DNA of 64,000 nt from Streptomyces sp. Tu6071 (lineage in GTDB: Bacteria; Actinomycetota; Actinomycetes; Streptomycetales; Streptomycetaceae). Numbering within the stretch: the first letter of the stretch is position 1; the number at the start of each line of letters is the position of its first letter. Shown one piece after another: positions 36,371 through 45,184 of the stretch. The stretch spans positions 3,149,945 to 3,213,944 of the forward strand of contig NZ_CM001165.1 in NCBI RefSeq assembly GCF_000213055.1, given 5' to 3'. The notes under the pieces were generated by a model that worked only from the letters and a program-made list of their open reading frames with translations, did not search any database and was not told where the DNA came from. Position numbers and translations under genes: made by a program.

Positions 36371-38575
36371 CTACCGCCCCCGCCCGATCCCGCTCGGCCA
36401 CCAGGCCCGCGCGCCGAGGTCCCGTACCAGCGCCGGGACCAGGAGGGAGCGGACCACCAGGGTGTCCATGAGGACGCCGAAGGCGACGATGAAGGCGATC
36501 TGGGCGAGGAACGAGAGCGGGATGACGCCGAGGGCCGCGAAGGTCGCGGCGAGCACGACGCCCGCCGAGGTGATGACGCCGCCCGTGGAGACGAGACCGC
36601 GCAGGACGCCCTCGCGGGAGCCGTGCCGGGCGGTCTCCTCGCGGACGCGGGACATCAGGAAGATGTTGTAGTCCACGCCGAGCGCCACGAGGAAGACGAA
36701 GCCGTAGAGCGGTACCGAGGCGTCCGTGCCCGTGAAGCCGAACACGTGGCGGAAGACGAGCGAGGAGACCCCCAGCGTCGCCGCGAAGTTGAGGGCGACC
36801 GTCGCGACGAGCAGCAGGGGGAGCAGGAGCGCGCGGAGCAGGCCGATCAGGATGGCCAGGATGATGAGCAGCACGACGGGGACGATGAGCGTGCGGTCGT
36901 GGGCCGCCGTGTCCTCGGTGTCGATCTGCTGCGCGGTGTAGCCGCCGACGCGCGTACCGGCGCCGCCCGCCTCCCGTACCGCCGTGCGCAGGGCGCGGAC
37001 GGCGTCCTTCGCCGCCCCGCTGTCCGGGGCGGCCCGCAACGTCGCGTCGATCTCCACGCGGCCCTTCGCGACCTGCGGTTTCCCGCTGGGACGGCCGTCC
37101 GCGCCGACCGGGGCCGCCGCGTCCACGCCCGCGACGCCGCGCGCCGCCCGGACGACCGCGGCGGCGCGGTCCGCGTCGGTGAGGATCACGGCGGGCTGGC
37201 CCGAGCCGCCGGGGAAGTGGCGGTCGAGGGTCTGCTGGGCGCTCACCGAGGAGGCGTCGCCGACGAAGGTCTCGTCGAGCGGGACGCCCGAGGAGCGCAG
37301 CGTCGGGGCGAAGGCCGCGAGGGCGAGCAGGGCGACGGTCGTGGCGATCCACAGGCGGCGCGGGAAGCGGTCCACCCAGCCGGCCACGCGCTGCCACCGC
37401 CCGCTCCGCCCGCCCGTGCCGAGGTCCGCGGCCGGTCCGTTCGCGGCCGGGTCGTTCGCGGCCGGAACGTTCGCGGCCGAACTCTTCGCGGCAGGCCCGG
37501 CAGTGGGGGTTCCGTCCGCCCCCGGCCCGACAGCCGTGGTCCCGTCGGCGGTCCGCCCGTCCGCCGTCGGCCGCTTGGGCCAGTACGCGGCCCGCCCCAG
37601 GAGGACGAGCGCGGCGGGCAGGAAAGTGAACGTCGAGAGCAGCGCGCACCCGATGCCGAGGGCGCCGACCGGGCCGAGCGCGCGATTGTTGGTCAAGTCG
37701 CTGATGAGCAGGGCGAGAAGCCCGAGCGCGACGGTCGCCCCGCTCGCGGCGATCGCGCCCGCCGAACGCCGCAGGGCGGCCCGTACCGCGACGAACCTGT
37801 CGCCGTGCCGCGTCAGTTCCTCGCGGAAGCGGGCGGTCAGGAGCAGCGCGTAGTCCGTCGCCGCCCCGATCACGAGGATCGAGAGGATGCCGCGCACCTG
37901 GCCGTCCACGCGCACGACGTCGTGGTCCGCGAGGACGTACACGAGCGCGCTCGCGACGGCGAGGGCGAAGACGGCGCTGAGGATGACGAGGAAGGGCATG
38001 AGGACGCTGCGGTAGACGAGCAGCAGGATGACGAGGACGGCGACGAGGGCCACGCCGAGGAGGATGCCGTCGATCCCGGCGAAGGCGTCGGAGAGGTCGG
38101 CCTGCGTCGCGGCGGGCCCCGCGATGCCGACCGCCGTGCCCGGCACCTTCTCCGCCTGCGCGCGGATCGCGTCGAGCGTGTCCGGGAGCTTGTCGCCGAG
38201 CCCGGGGCGCAGCGGTACGACGCCTTCGAGCGCCTCGCCGTCCTTCGACGGCAGCGCCGGGGACGGCCGCCCGAGGACGCCGTCCGTCCCGGCCGCGCGG
38301 CCGAGCGCGCGCGTCGCGGCCTCGCGCGCCTCCGGGCCGAGCCGCCCGCCGTCCTTTGCCGTCCATACGAGCACGGCGGGCAGCGACTCCTCGCGGTCGA
38401 AGCGCTCGCGCTCGTCGAGCACCTTGGTGGACTCGGCGCTGCGGGGCAGGAAGGCGGCCTGGTCGTTGGTCGACACCTCGCCCAGCCGCCCGGCGTACGG
38501 GCCGCACACCGCGCCGGCGCCCAGCCAGAGGAGGAGCAGGAGCAGCGGGGCGAGCCAGCGGGTGGCGCGGGGCAT
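36371..38575 (-). CDS. MMPL-family RND transporter
   Basis: A 734-residue inner-membrane protein with two repeated RND halves, each a large extracytoplasmic loop then five or six helices. Conserved motifs are GAATDYALLLTARFREEL in the first half and GVDYNIFLMSRVREE in the second, the Asp-Tyr proton-relay pairs. A low-complexity loop with repeated AANxPAAN units lies between the halves (five 15-base repeats near 37440-37495). Family members export lipids, siderophores or antibiotics; the substrate is not evident. CAGGAGA lies 6 bases before ATG 38575. Confidence 0.9.
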   Translation of the reverse strand: MPRATRWLAPLLLLLLWLGAGAVCGPYAGRLGEVSTNDQAAFLPRSAESTKVLDERERFDREESLPAVLVWTAKDGGRLGPEAREAATRALGRAAGTDGVLGRPSPALPSKDGEALEGVVPLRPGLGDKLPDTLDAIRAQAEKVPGTAVGIAGPAATQADLSDAFAGIDGILLGVALVAVLVILLLVYRSVLMPFLVILSAVFALAVASALVYVLADHDVVRVDGQVRGILSILVIGAATDYALLLTARFREELTRHGDRFVAVRAALRRSAGAIAASGATVALGLLALLISDLTNNRALGPVGALGIGCALLSTFTFLPAALVLLGRAAYWPKRPTADGRTADGTTAVGPGADGTPTAGPAAKSSAANVPAANDPAANGPAADLGTGGRSGRWQRVAGWVDRFPRRLWIATTVALLALAAFAPTLRSSGVPLDETFVGDASSVSAQQTLDRHFPGGSGQPAVILTDADRAAAVVRAARGVAGVDAAAPVGADGRPSGKPQVAKGRVEIDATLRAAPDSGAAKDAVRALRTAVREAGGAGTRVGGYTAQQIDTEDTAAHDRTLIVPVVLLIILAILIGLLRALLLPLLLVATVALNFAATLGVSSLVFRHVFGFTGTDASVPLYGFVFLVALGVDYNIFLMSRVREETARHGSREGVLRGLVSTGGVITSAGVVLAATFAALGVIPLSFLAQIAFIVAFGVLMDTLVVRSLLVPALVRDLGARAWWPSGIGRGR

Positions 38576-38891
38576 GGAGGTCTCCTGAGGGGGACGTGCG
38601 CGGCGACCACACCGGTGCCGGTGGTTCATTCTGGCGTCGCTCCGGGGCGTACGCCTGCCACGCGGGAGCCGGGCGAAACGCGGGAGCCGGGCGGAACGCG
38701 GGAAGCGCCAGGAAAGCGAGGGCGGCCCCGCTGCCCCGGCCCTCACTCTTTGCTTTCGTTTGGTTGCTTTGCGATTGGTTGTTGCAGCGTTCACGTAATC
38801 GCCCTGATCCGCTTTCCCCGGCCCCGGGTTCAGTGGGCGTGGCTCACCAAGCCCCGCAACTGCCCCCCACCGCAAGGGAAGTGGATTCGTC
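38576..38891 (+). promoter_or_regulatory. Divergent region with AT-rich direct repeats upstream of the phospholipase gene
   Basis: A 316-base intergenic region between the leftward MMPL gene and the rightward phospholipase gene. The stretch 38749-38800 is strongly AT-rich for this genome and holds two direct repeats, TGCTTTCGTTTGGT (38751-38764) and TGCTTTGCGATTGGT (38765-38779), then a partial TGTTGC. GTTCACG (38789-38795) resembles one PHO-box half but has no second copy. AAGGGAAG precedes the ATG. Confidence 0.45.
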
Positions 38892-40325
38892 ATGGCCGGA
38901 ATGACCCGTCGCAGACTCCTCGGTTCGGCCGGGACCGTGGCCGGCGGCGCCGCCGCGCTGAGCCTGCTGCCGCCGAGCGTGCAGGAGGCGGTGGCCGCCG
39001 GGCCCCGGCACGGCGGCTCGCTCGACGACGTCGAGCACGTCGTGATGCTCATGCAGGAGAACCGCAGCTTCGACCACTACTTCGGGACCATGCGCGGGGT
39101 ACGGGGCTTCAACGACCCGCGCGCGCAACGGCTTTCGACGGGCAAGTCCGTCTTCTTCCAGCCCGACGCCGTCAACCCGGACGGCTACACGCTGCCCTTC
39201 CACCTCGACACGCACTCCACGAGCGCCCAGGCCATCCCCTCCACGAGCCACGCCTGGTCCGTGCAGCACGAGGCGTGGAACAACGGGAAGATGGACAACT
39301 GGCTGCCCGCGCACCGCAAGGCGGACGGCAAGAACGGCCCGTACGTCATGGGCTACTACACGCGCGAGGACATCCCCTTCCAGTTCGCCCTCGCCGAGGC
39401 GTTCACCGTCTGCGACAACTACTTCTGCTCGGTGTTCGGGCCCACCTGGCCCAACCGCATGTACTGGATGACCGGGACGCTCGACCCGAACGGCGAGCAC
39501 GGCGGCCCGATCCTCAACAACACCGCGCCCGCCGGGGGTTACACCTGGACCACGTACGCCGAGCGCCTGGAGGCGGCCGGGGTGAGCTGGAGGGTGTACC
39601 AGGAGGACGACGACTACGGCTGCAACATGCTGGAGAACTTCGCGAACTTCCGCGACGCGAAGCCCGGCGACCCCCTGTACGAGAAGGGCGTCCGCCCCCA
39701 GCCCACCGGCACCTTCGAGGCCGACGCGCACGCCGGGAAACTCCCCACCGTCTCCTGGATCATCTGCACGAGCGAGCAGTCCGAGCACCCCGACTACCTC
39801 CCCGCGGCGGGCGCCGACTACGTCGCCTCGAAGATCGAGGCCATCGCCTCCAACCCGGAGCTGTGGCGCAAGACGGCGTTCATCCTCAACTACGACGAGA
39901 ACGACGGCCTGTTCGACCACGTCGTGCCGCCCACGCCGCGCGCCGGGACCCCCGACGAGTTCGTGCAGGGGCTGCCCGTCGGGGGCGGCTTCCGGGTGCC
40001 GTGCGTCATCGTCTCGCCGTGGACGGTCGGCGGGTACGCGGCCGGGGAGGCGTTCGACCACACCTCCGTGCTCCAGTTCCTGGAGCGCGTGACCGGCGTG
40101 CGCGAGCCCAACATCAGCCAGTGGCGTCGCCGCACCTTCGGCGACCTCACCTCCGCCTTCGGCTTCCGCTCCCCCGCCCCCCGTCCGCCGCACCTCCCCG
40201 ACGACACCGCCGAGCAGTTGGAGGAGGCCAGGCACGAGGTGGAGACGCTGCCGAAGCCGACGCTGCCGGGCACGACGGCGCAGAAGCTCCCGAGGCAGGA
40301 GCCGGGGCGCAGGCCCCGCCGCTGA
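38892..40325 (+). CDS. Tat-exported phospholipase C / phosphoesterase
   Basis: A 477-residue secreted phosphoesterase of the bacterial phospholipase C (alkaline-phosphatase-like) family. Residues 5-36 form a Tat signal with RRRLL, a hydrophobic core and VAA. The catalytic and metal motifs are QENRSFDHYFG (55-65), CDNYFCSVFGPTWPNR and NYDENDGLFDHVVPP. It lacks the C-terminal DUF756 repeats of the long phosphocholine-specific enzymes. The C-terminal tail is Arg/Pro-rich. Monocistronic, ending at a hairpin shared with the convergent ccsB gene. Confidence 0.9.
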   Translation: MAGMTRRRLLGSAGTVAGGAAALSLLPPSVQEAVAAGPRHGGSLDDVEHVVMLMQENRSFDHYFGTMRGVRGFNDPRAQRLSTGKSVFFQPDAVNPDGYTLPFHLDTHSTSAQAIPSTSHAWSVQHEAWNNGKMDNWLPAHRKADGKNGPYVMGYYTREDIPFQFALAEAFTVCDNYFCSVFGPTWPNRMYWMTGTLDPNGEHGGPILNNTAPAGGYTWTTYAERLEAAGVSWRVYQEDDDYGCNMLENFANFRDAKPGDPLYEKGVRPQPTGTFEADAHAGKLPTVSWIICTSEQSEHPDYLPAAGADYVASKIEAIASNPELWRKTAFILNYDENDGLFDHVVPPTPRAGTPDEFVQGLPVGGGFRVPCVIVSPWTVGGYAAGEAFDHTSVLQFLERVTGVREPNISQWRRRTFGDLTSAFGFRSPAPRPPHLPDDTAEQLEEARHEVETLPKPTLPGTTAQKLPRQEPGRRPRR

Positions 40326-40356
40326 GCGCGGGCCGGGCAAGGCCCGTACACAGCGG

Positions 40357-40397
40357 GGCGCCCGCCCCTCCCCCGTGCCGGGGAGAGGGCGGGCGCC
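40357..40397. terminator. Bidirectional hairpin terminator
   Basis: GGCGCCCGCCC (40357-40367) pairs perfectly with GGGCGGGCGCC (40387-40397), and CCCC/GGGG can pair inside. It lies between convergent genes ending at 40325 and 40410. Confidence 0.8.
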
Positions 40398-40409
40398 GCG
40401 TTCCGCCTG

Positions 40410-41489
40410 TCACACCCCCGCGTACGAGTGCTTCCCCGTCACGAAGATGTTGACCCCGTAGTAGTTGAACAGCCAGCACGCGAAGGCGAGCAGCGCCAGG
40501 TAGGCGGCCTTGCGGCCCTTCCACCCGGCCGTCGCACGCGCGTGCAGGTACATCGCGTAGGCGACCCAGGTGATGAAGGACCACGTCTCCTTCGGGTCCC
40601 AGCCCCAGTAACGGCCCCACGCGTCGCCCGCCCAGATGGCGCCCGCGATGATCGTGAACGTCCACAGCGGGAAGATCGCCGCGTTGATGCGGTACGAGAA
40701 CTTGTCGAGCGAGGCCGCGGCGGGCAGCCGCGACAGGACCGACTGCGCGAACTTGCCGGGCGTGCCGCCCGCCGCGATCTTCGCCTCGTAGTGGTCGCGG
40801 AAGAGGTAGAGGATCGTCGCGACGGCCGCGACGTAGAACGCGGCACCGCAGAAGATCGCCGTCGAGACGTGAATCCACAGCCAGTACGAGTGCAGCGCGG
40901 GCACGAGCTGGTCGCTCGCCGTGTAGAGCACCGTCGTCGCGAGGCCGAGGTCGAGCAGCACCGTGAGGGTCAGCGGCAGCGTCAGCCAGCGCACGTTCTT
41001 CTTCGCGAGCATGAGCCCGAGGAACACCGCCACGGCCACGGCCGAGAAGGTGATCGAGAACTCGTACATGTTGCCCCACGGCGCGCGCCGCACCGAGAGC
41101 GCGCGGGAGAGCACGCCGCCCACGTGGATGAGGAAGGCGAGCACGATGAACGAGACCGAGATCCGGCCCCAGATGTCGCCCTTCTCGCTCCCGCCCGCCG
41201 CGCCGGGCCCGTCCGGCACGTCGCGGCTGCCGGACGCGGCGCGCGTGACGACCTCCGGGCGTTCCAGGACGGCCGTGCGGCCGCCCTTGCGGACCGCGAC
41301 GGCGGGCGCCGCGGCCCCCGCGCTCGTGGCGCCCGCCGCCTGCGCGGTCCTGCCGACCTTGCTGCGGCTGCCGAAGATCCACTCCAGGATGCTCGCGAAG
41401 AACGCGAGCAGGTAGACGGCCATGGCCGAGTAGATGAGGACGTTACTGGTGTGCGCCAGGGTCTCGTTGGTTCCGGCGGCGAGATTCAC
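40410..41489 (-). CDS. ccsB: Cytochrome c biogenesis protein CcsB (CcsA/ResC type)
   Basis: A 359-residue membrane protein of the System II haem lyase. The haem-handling WWD motif is AWGRYWGWDPKETW (290-303). About eight helices; a cytoplasmic Ala/Gly-rich insertion (about 45-100) follows the first. With ResB it exports haem and ligates it to apocytochrome c. GTG 41489 overlaps the resB stop (GTGA). It is the last gene of the tlpA-ccdA-resB-ccsB operon. Confidence 0.94.
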   Translation of the reverse strand: MNLAAGTNETLAHTSNVLIYSAMAVYLLAFFASILEWIFGSRSKVGRTAQAAGATSAGAAAPAVAVRKGGRTAVLERPEVVTRAASGSRDVPDGPGAAGGSEKGDIWGRISVSFIVLAFLIHVGGVLSRALSVRRAPWGNMYEFSITFSAVAVAVFLGLMLAKKNVRWLTLPLTLTVLLDLGLATTVLYTASDQLVPALHSYWLWIHVSTAIFCGAAFYVAAVATILYLFRDHYEAKIAAGGTPGKFAQSVLSRLPAAASLDKFSYRINAAIFPLWTFTIIAGAIWAGDAWGRYWGWDPKETWSFITWVAYAMYLHARATAGWKGRKAAYLALLAFACWLFNYYGVNIFVTGKHSYAGV

Positions 41490-43411
41490 TTCTGCGCCCC
41501 TTCGGCGTCGGCGGGAGTATCGGTACCGGTCTCGTCACGGTGCGAGGGGTGCGACGGGGCGGGATCGGCCGGGGTATCGGGGGACGGTGCTGGGTGGTGC
41601 GGGTCCTTCTGACCGGGTACGGGGGCGGCCCCGGCGGACGGAGCGGGCTCGGGCTCGTCACCCGCCGCCCCGGCGGACGGCGCGGGCTCGTCCCGTACCG
41701 CCTCCGCCGTGCCCGGCGCCTTCGCGTGGACCACGTCCACGAGTGCCGCCAGCTCCTCCGGCACCTTCGCCGACTCGCTGCGGCCCAGACCGGCGAACTC
41801 CACGACGGTCACGCCGTCCGGGCCCGTCGTGGCGCGCGCCCACACGCGGCGGCGCTGGATGAAGAGCGAGCCCGCGAGGCCGAGGATCGCCGCGATCGCG
41901 CCGCCGAGGGCGAGCCCGCCGCCCGGCTGGTGCGAGATCTGGAAGCTCGCCCACTCCTTGACGTTCTTCTCGAACGTCACCGAGCCGGCGCCGTTCGGGA
42001 GCTTCATCGTCTCGCCGGGCATGAGCTGCTTGGCGAAGATCTTCCCGTCCGCGGTCTTGAACTGCTTCATCTTCGCGGTGTCGAGCTGGTAGACGTTCTG
42101 CGGGACGCCGCCGTCGATGCCGAGGTCCCCGTGCCACGCGTTGAGCGCGAGCACCGGGTATTCGAGCCCCGGGAACGAGGACGTCATCGTCGTACGGTCG
42201 ATCGTCGGCAGGAAACGGGCCTCGAAACCGAGCTGCTCCCGCTTCCCCTTGCCGTTCGTGTAGCCGTCCGCGACCTTCACGACGCCGGTCGCCGTGCCCA
42301 TGCCGTCCTGCGGCAGCATCGGCACCGCGCCCTTGTAGACGACCTTGCCCTTGCCGTCCCGCACGGTGAACTGCGGCGCGTAGCCGTGCCCGTTGAGGAA
42401 GACCTTCGTGCCGTCCACGACGAGCGGATGGTTCGGCTCGATCGCCTTGCGCCGCTCCGCGCCGTCCGCGCCCTCCTGGTACGAGACGTCCGCGCGGTAG
42501 ACGCGGGGCGTGCCGCGCTGCGGGCCGCTCGACTCGTACGTACCCGTGAACCGGTCCAGCGTGAAGCTGAACCTGTCGAGGTCGTCGTCGGTGAAGAGGC
42601 TGCCGCTCTTGAAGTCGTCGTACTGCGTCTTCGTGTTCGCGAAGCCGTCGCCCTCCACGATGAGCTTGCCGCCCTCGTACTTGAGGAGCGAGCCGCTCGC
42701 GAAGGCGACGAGCATGACGATCAGCGCGACGTGGAAGATCAGGTTCCCCGCCTCGCGCAGGTAGCCCTTCTCGGCGGTGACGACCGCGCCGCGGTCCCCC
42801 GTCGCGTACGTGTCCGTACGGAAGCGGCGCCGCCGCAGCGCGCCGCGCGCCCACTCCTGCACCCGCTCCGGGCTCGCCTCCGTGCGCCAGGTCGCGTACG
42901 CGGGGAGCCGGTCGAGGCGGCGCGGGGCGCGGGGCGGCCGGCCGCGGAGCTGGCCGACGAACTGCCAGGTGCGCGGGACGATGCAGCCGATGAGCGAGAC
43001 GAAGAGCAGGATGTAGATCGCGGAGAACCACACCGAGCTGTAGACGTGGAAGAGACCGAGCTTCTCGTAGACCTGCGCGAGCGTGTCGTGGGTCTGCTTG
43101 AACTCGGCGACCTTCAGCTCGTCGGTGCCCTGCTGCGGGATGAGCGAGCCGGGCACGGCGCCGAGCGAGAGCAGGAAGAGCAGGATCAGCGCGACGCGCA
43201 TCGAGGTGAGCTGGCGCCACATCCACCGCACCCACCCGGTGACCTCGCGGCCGAGCCACGCCACGTACCCCGTGAGGCCGGGCTTCCGCATCCCGCCGAA
43301 GGAACCGGGAACGGCCTGCTCGACGGGGGCGGTGGAGAGCTGGGCACCGGCGGCCTCAAGGCCGTCGTCGGCCTTGGGGGCGGTGTCGGTGTCGGGGGGG
43401 GTGGTGCTCAT
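41486..43411 (-). CDS. resB: Cytochrome c biogenesis protein ResB (Ccs1)
   Basis: A 641-residue protein with helices near residues 70-90, 120-145 and 215-235, a large extracytoplasmic domain (about 240-510), then a fourth helix. Motifs include SMRVALILLFLLSLGAVPGSLIPQ and the EKGYLREAGNLIFHVALIV segment. The N- and C-terminal tails are Pro/Ala/Asp-rich and disordered; the C-terminal one has repeated EPAPSAGAA. GAGGAGA precedes ATG 43411. It is coupled to ccsB and starts 14 bases after ccdA. Confidence 0.93.
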   Translation of the reverse strand: MSTTPPDTDTAPKADDGLEAAGAQLSTAPVEQAVPGSFGGMRKPGLTGYVAWLGREVTGWVRWMWRQLTSMRVALILLFLLSLGAVPGSLIPQQGTDELKVAEFKQTHDTLAQVYEKLGLFHVYSSVWFSAIYILLFVSLIGCIVPRTWQFVGQLRGRPPRAPRRLDRLPAYATWRTEASPERVQEWARGALRRRRFRTDTYATGDRGAVVTAEKGYLREAGNLIFHVALIVMLVAFASGSLLKYEGGKLIVEGDGFANTKTQYDDFKSGSLFTDDDLDRFSFTLDRFTGTYESSGPQRGTPRVYRADVSYQEGADGAERRKAIEPNHPLVVDGTKVFLNGHGYAPQFTVRDGKGKVVYKGAVPMLPQDGMGTATGVVKVADGYTNGKGKREQLGFEARFLPTIDRTTMTSSFPGLEYPVLALNAWHGDLGIDGGVPQNVYQLDTAKMKQFKTADGKIFAKQLMPGETMKLPNGAGSVTFEKNVKEWASFQISHQPGGGLALGGAIAAILGLAGSLFIQRRRVWARATTGPDGVTVVEFAGLGRSESAKVPEELAALVDVVHAKAPGTAEAVRDEPAPSAGAAGDEPEPAPSAGAAPVPGQKDPHHPAPSPDTPADPAPSHPSHRDETGTDTPADAEGAQK

Positions 43412-43425
43412 GGGTTCAGGTCTCC

Positions 43426-44220
43426 TCAGATCCCTGTCTGGAAGTTCGCGGTCCAGGTCTGGACGTGCTGCATCCAGCTGTCCCAGACGCCGGTCAGGAG
43501 GAGAACGCCGGTGACGATCATCATCGTGCCGCCGATCCGCAGGACCCAGTGGTAGTGCCGCTTGACCCAGGAGAAGGCGCCGAGCGCCTTGCGGAAGACG
43601 AGGGCGGCGACGACGAAGGGGACGCCGAGGCCGAGGCAGTAGGCGAAGGTGATGAGGGCGCCGCGGCCCGCGCTGCCGCCGTCGGCCGAGAGGGCCAGCG
43701 CGGAGGTCAGCGTGGGGCCCACGCAAGGGGTCCAGCCCACGCCGAAGGCCGCGCCCAGCAGTGGCGCGCTCACGAGTCCCGCGGTCGGCCGGGCGTGGAA
43801 TCGGAACTCGCGCTGCGACATCCAGGGCATGAGCCCCATGAAGAAGACGCCCAGCAGGATCATCAGCGCGCCGAGCAGACGGGAGATGAGTTCCTGGTGG
43901 GCGAAGAGGTTCTGCCCGAAATACCCGAAGAGCGCCCCGCCCGAGACGAACACGACGCTGAAGCCGAGCACGAACAGCGAGGCCCCGGTGAACATCCGGC
44001 CCCGCTTCTTCTCGGCCATGTCCACGCCGCTGATCCCCGTGACGTACGACAGATAGCCCGGTACGAGGGGCAGCACGCACGGCGAGAAGAACGAGACGAG
44101 CCCGCCGACGACCGCGACCGGGACGGCGAGCAGCAGGGCCCCGCTCATCACCGTCTCGTTCGTGTCCCCGAGCGCCGCCAGGGCGTGCAGCCCCGCGGGG
44201 TCAAGGGCACCCGCGCTCAT
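43426..44220 (-). CDS. ccdA: Cytochrome c biogenesis protein CcdA (thiol-disulfide transporter)
   Basis: A 264-residue membrane protein with six helices and the two conserved redox cysteines in FFSPCVLPLVPGYLSY and GWTPCVGPTL. It passes electrons from cytoplasmic thioredoxin to the TlpA protein to keep apocytochrome cysteines reduced. The ATG 44220 overlaps the tlpA stop by one base (TGATG), with GGAGAAG upstream. Confidence 0.95.
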   Translation of the reverse strand: MSAGALDPAGLHALAALGDTNETVMSGALLLAVPVAVVGGLVSFFSPCVLPLVPGYLSYVTGISGVDMAEKKRGRMFTGASLFVLGFSVVFVSGGALFGYFGQNLFAHQELISRLLGALMILLGVFFMGLMPWMSQREFRFHARPTAGLVSAPLLGAAFGVGWTPCVGPTLTSALALSADGGSAGRGALITFAYCLGLGVPFVVAALVFRKALGAFSWVKRHYHWVLRIGGTMMIVTGVLLLTGVWDSWMQHVQTWTANFQTGI

Positions 44221-44855
44221 CACTTCTCCGCAAGCAGGGGGTCGATCATCTTCCGCATCTTCGTGTAGTTGAGCGGGGTCAGCGCGCGGGCCGCGATTTT
44301 GCCCTCGCGGTCGATGACGAGCGTGGAGGGGATCGCCTGGGGGTTGAGGCTGCCCTTGGGGAAGCGCAGCATCAGCTTCCCGCTCGGGTCGTAGAAGCTC
44401 GGGTACTCCACGCCGAAGCGCTTCTCGAAGGCTTTCGCGGGGCTGCGGTCGGGGTCGCGCGTGTTGATGCCGACGAACTCGACGCCCCGCGGCTTCGTCT
44501 CCTTGGCGACCTTCGCGAGGTACGGGGCCTCCTCGCGGCACGGGGCGCACCAGGAGCCCCATACGTTCACGACGACGATCCTGCCCTTGTAGCCGGCGAG
44601 GTCGAGTGCCTTGCCCTCCAGGGAGGTGCCGGTGAGCGAGGGGGCGTCCTTGCGGTCCGCCTGCTTCACGGTCGCGATGCCGCCCTTGCCGGCGACGAAT
44701 CCCGTACCGCCGGAGCCGCCCGAGCTGCCGGAGCCGCAGGCCGACAGGAGCAGCGCCGCGACCGCTGCCCCGGCGGCGCCTGTCGCGAGGGTGCGCGAAC
44801 GGCGGCGGGACGAACGGTGCGGGGCCTGGTCGGCCCGGACGGAACGAGCACTCAT
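44220..44855 (-). CDS. TlpA/ResA-like thiol-disulfide lipoprotein
   Basis: A 211-residue thioredoxin-fold lipoprotein. Signal with Arg-rich start and lipobox LLSAC (Cys40), then Gly/Ser linker, and the redox motif WCAPC (Trp102, Cys103, Cys106). It reduces apocytochrome c cysteines outside the membrane. First gene of the operon. The ATG 44855 has no Shine-Dalgarno and lies inside a Rex-like palindrome, so the transcript may be leaderless. TGATG coupling to ccdA. Confidence 0.92.
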   Translation of the reverse strand: MSARSVRADQAPHRSSRRRSRTLATGAAGAAVAALLLSACGSGSSGGSGGTGFVAGKGGIATVKQADRKDAPSLTGTSLEGKALDLAGYKGRIVVVNVWGSWCAPCREEAPYLAKVAKETKPRGVEFVGINTRDPDRSPAKAFEKRFGVEYPSFYDPSGKLMLRFPKGSLNPQAIPSTLVIDREGKIAARALTPLNYTKMRKMIDPLLAEK

Positions 44856-44872
44856 GTGAAAAGTTTCGCATG
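44853..44872. promoter_or_regulatory. Rex-like operator overlapping the tlpA start codon
   Basis: CATGTGAAAAGTTTCGCATG is an almost perfect palindrome. It contains TGTGAA, 4 bases, TTCGCA, one mismatch from the Rex consensus TGTGAA-N4-TTCACA. Rex is the NADH/NAD+-sensing repressor of respiratory genes in Streptomyces. It overlaps the first gene of cytochrome c maturation, a plausible target. Identity inferred. Confidence 0.6.
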
Positions 44873-45112
44873 TCGCCCCCCGGGATCTTCGACACCCCCC
44901 TCGGAGGGGGAAAACCGCACGTCAGGGGGTATTTCCGGAGTGCCGGAAGGGTCGCTGTCGGGCGGCTTTGCGAAGGCTGTGGGGCGCCGCGCCGCAGGGT
45001 GGTGGGGCGCGGCGCGAGGGGGTCGTGGCGCCGTCGTGCGAGGCGGCCGGGGGCGCCGTGCGAGGCGACGCACCCCGGCCGTCACGGACCGTCAAGGGCC
45101 CTCAGGCCAGTC
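44873..45112. other. Intergenic region upstream of tlpA
   Basis: The tlpA to phosphatase gap totals about 326 bases. This part holds a CCCCC-TCGGA-GGGGG hairpin (about 44895-44909) followed by AAAA and GC-rich filler; the tandem repeat at 45113-45184 completes the gap. No gene is supported. Confidence 0.4.
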
Positions 45113-45184
45113 GGCCCCTCAGGCCCCTCAGGCCCCTCAGGCCCCTCAGGCCCCTCAGGCCCCTCAGGCCCCTCAGGCCCCTCA
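45113..45184. repeat. Eight perfect 9-base tandem repeats
   Basis: Eight identical copies of GGCCCCTCA run up to and include the stop codon of the phosphatase gene (TCA at 45182-45184 is the minus-strand stop). A ninth degenerate copy, GGCCCCGAA, lies inside the coding end. Perfect identity suggests recent expansion. Confidence 0.95.

Noticed and set aside
45113-45184. CRISPR-like array
   Set aside because: Units are 9 bases with no spacers and no cas genes, so this is a simple minisatellite.
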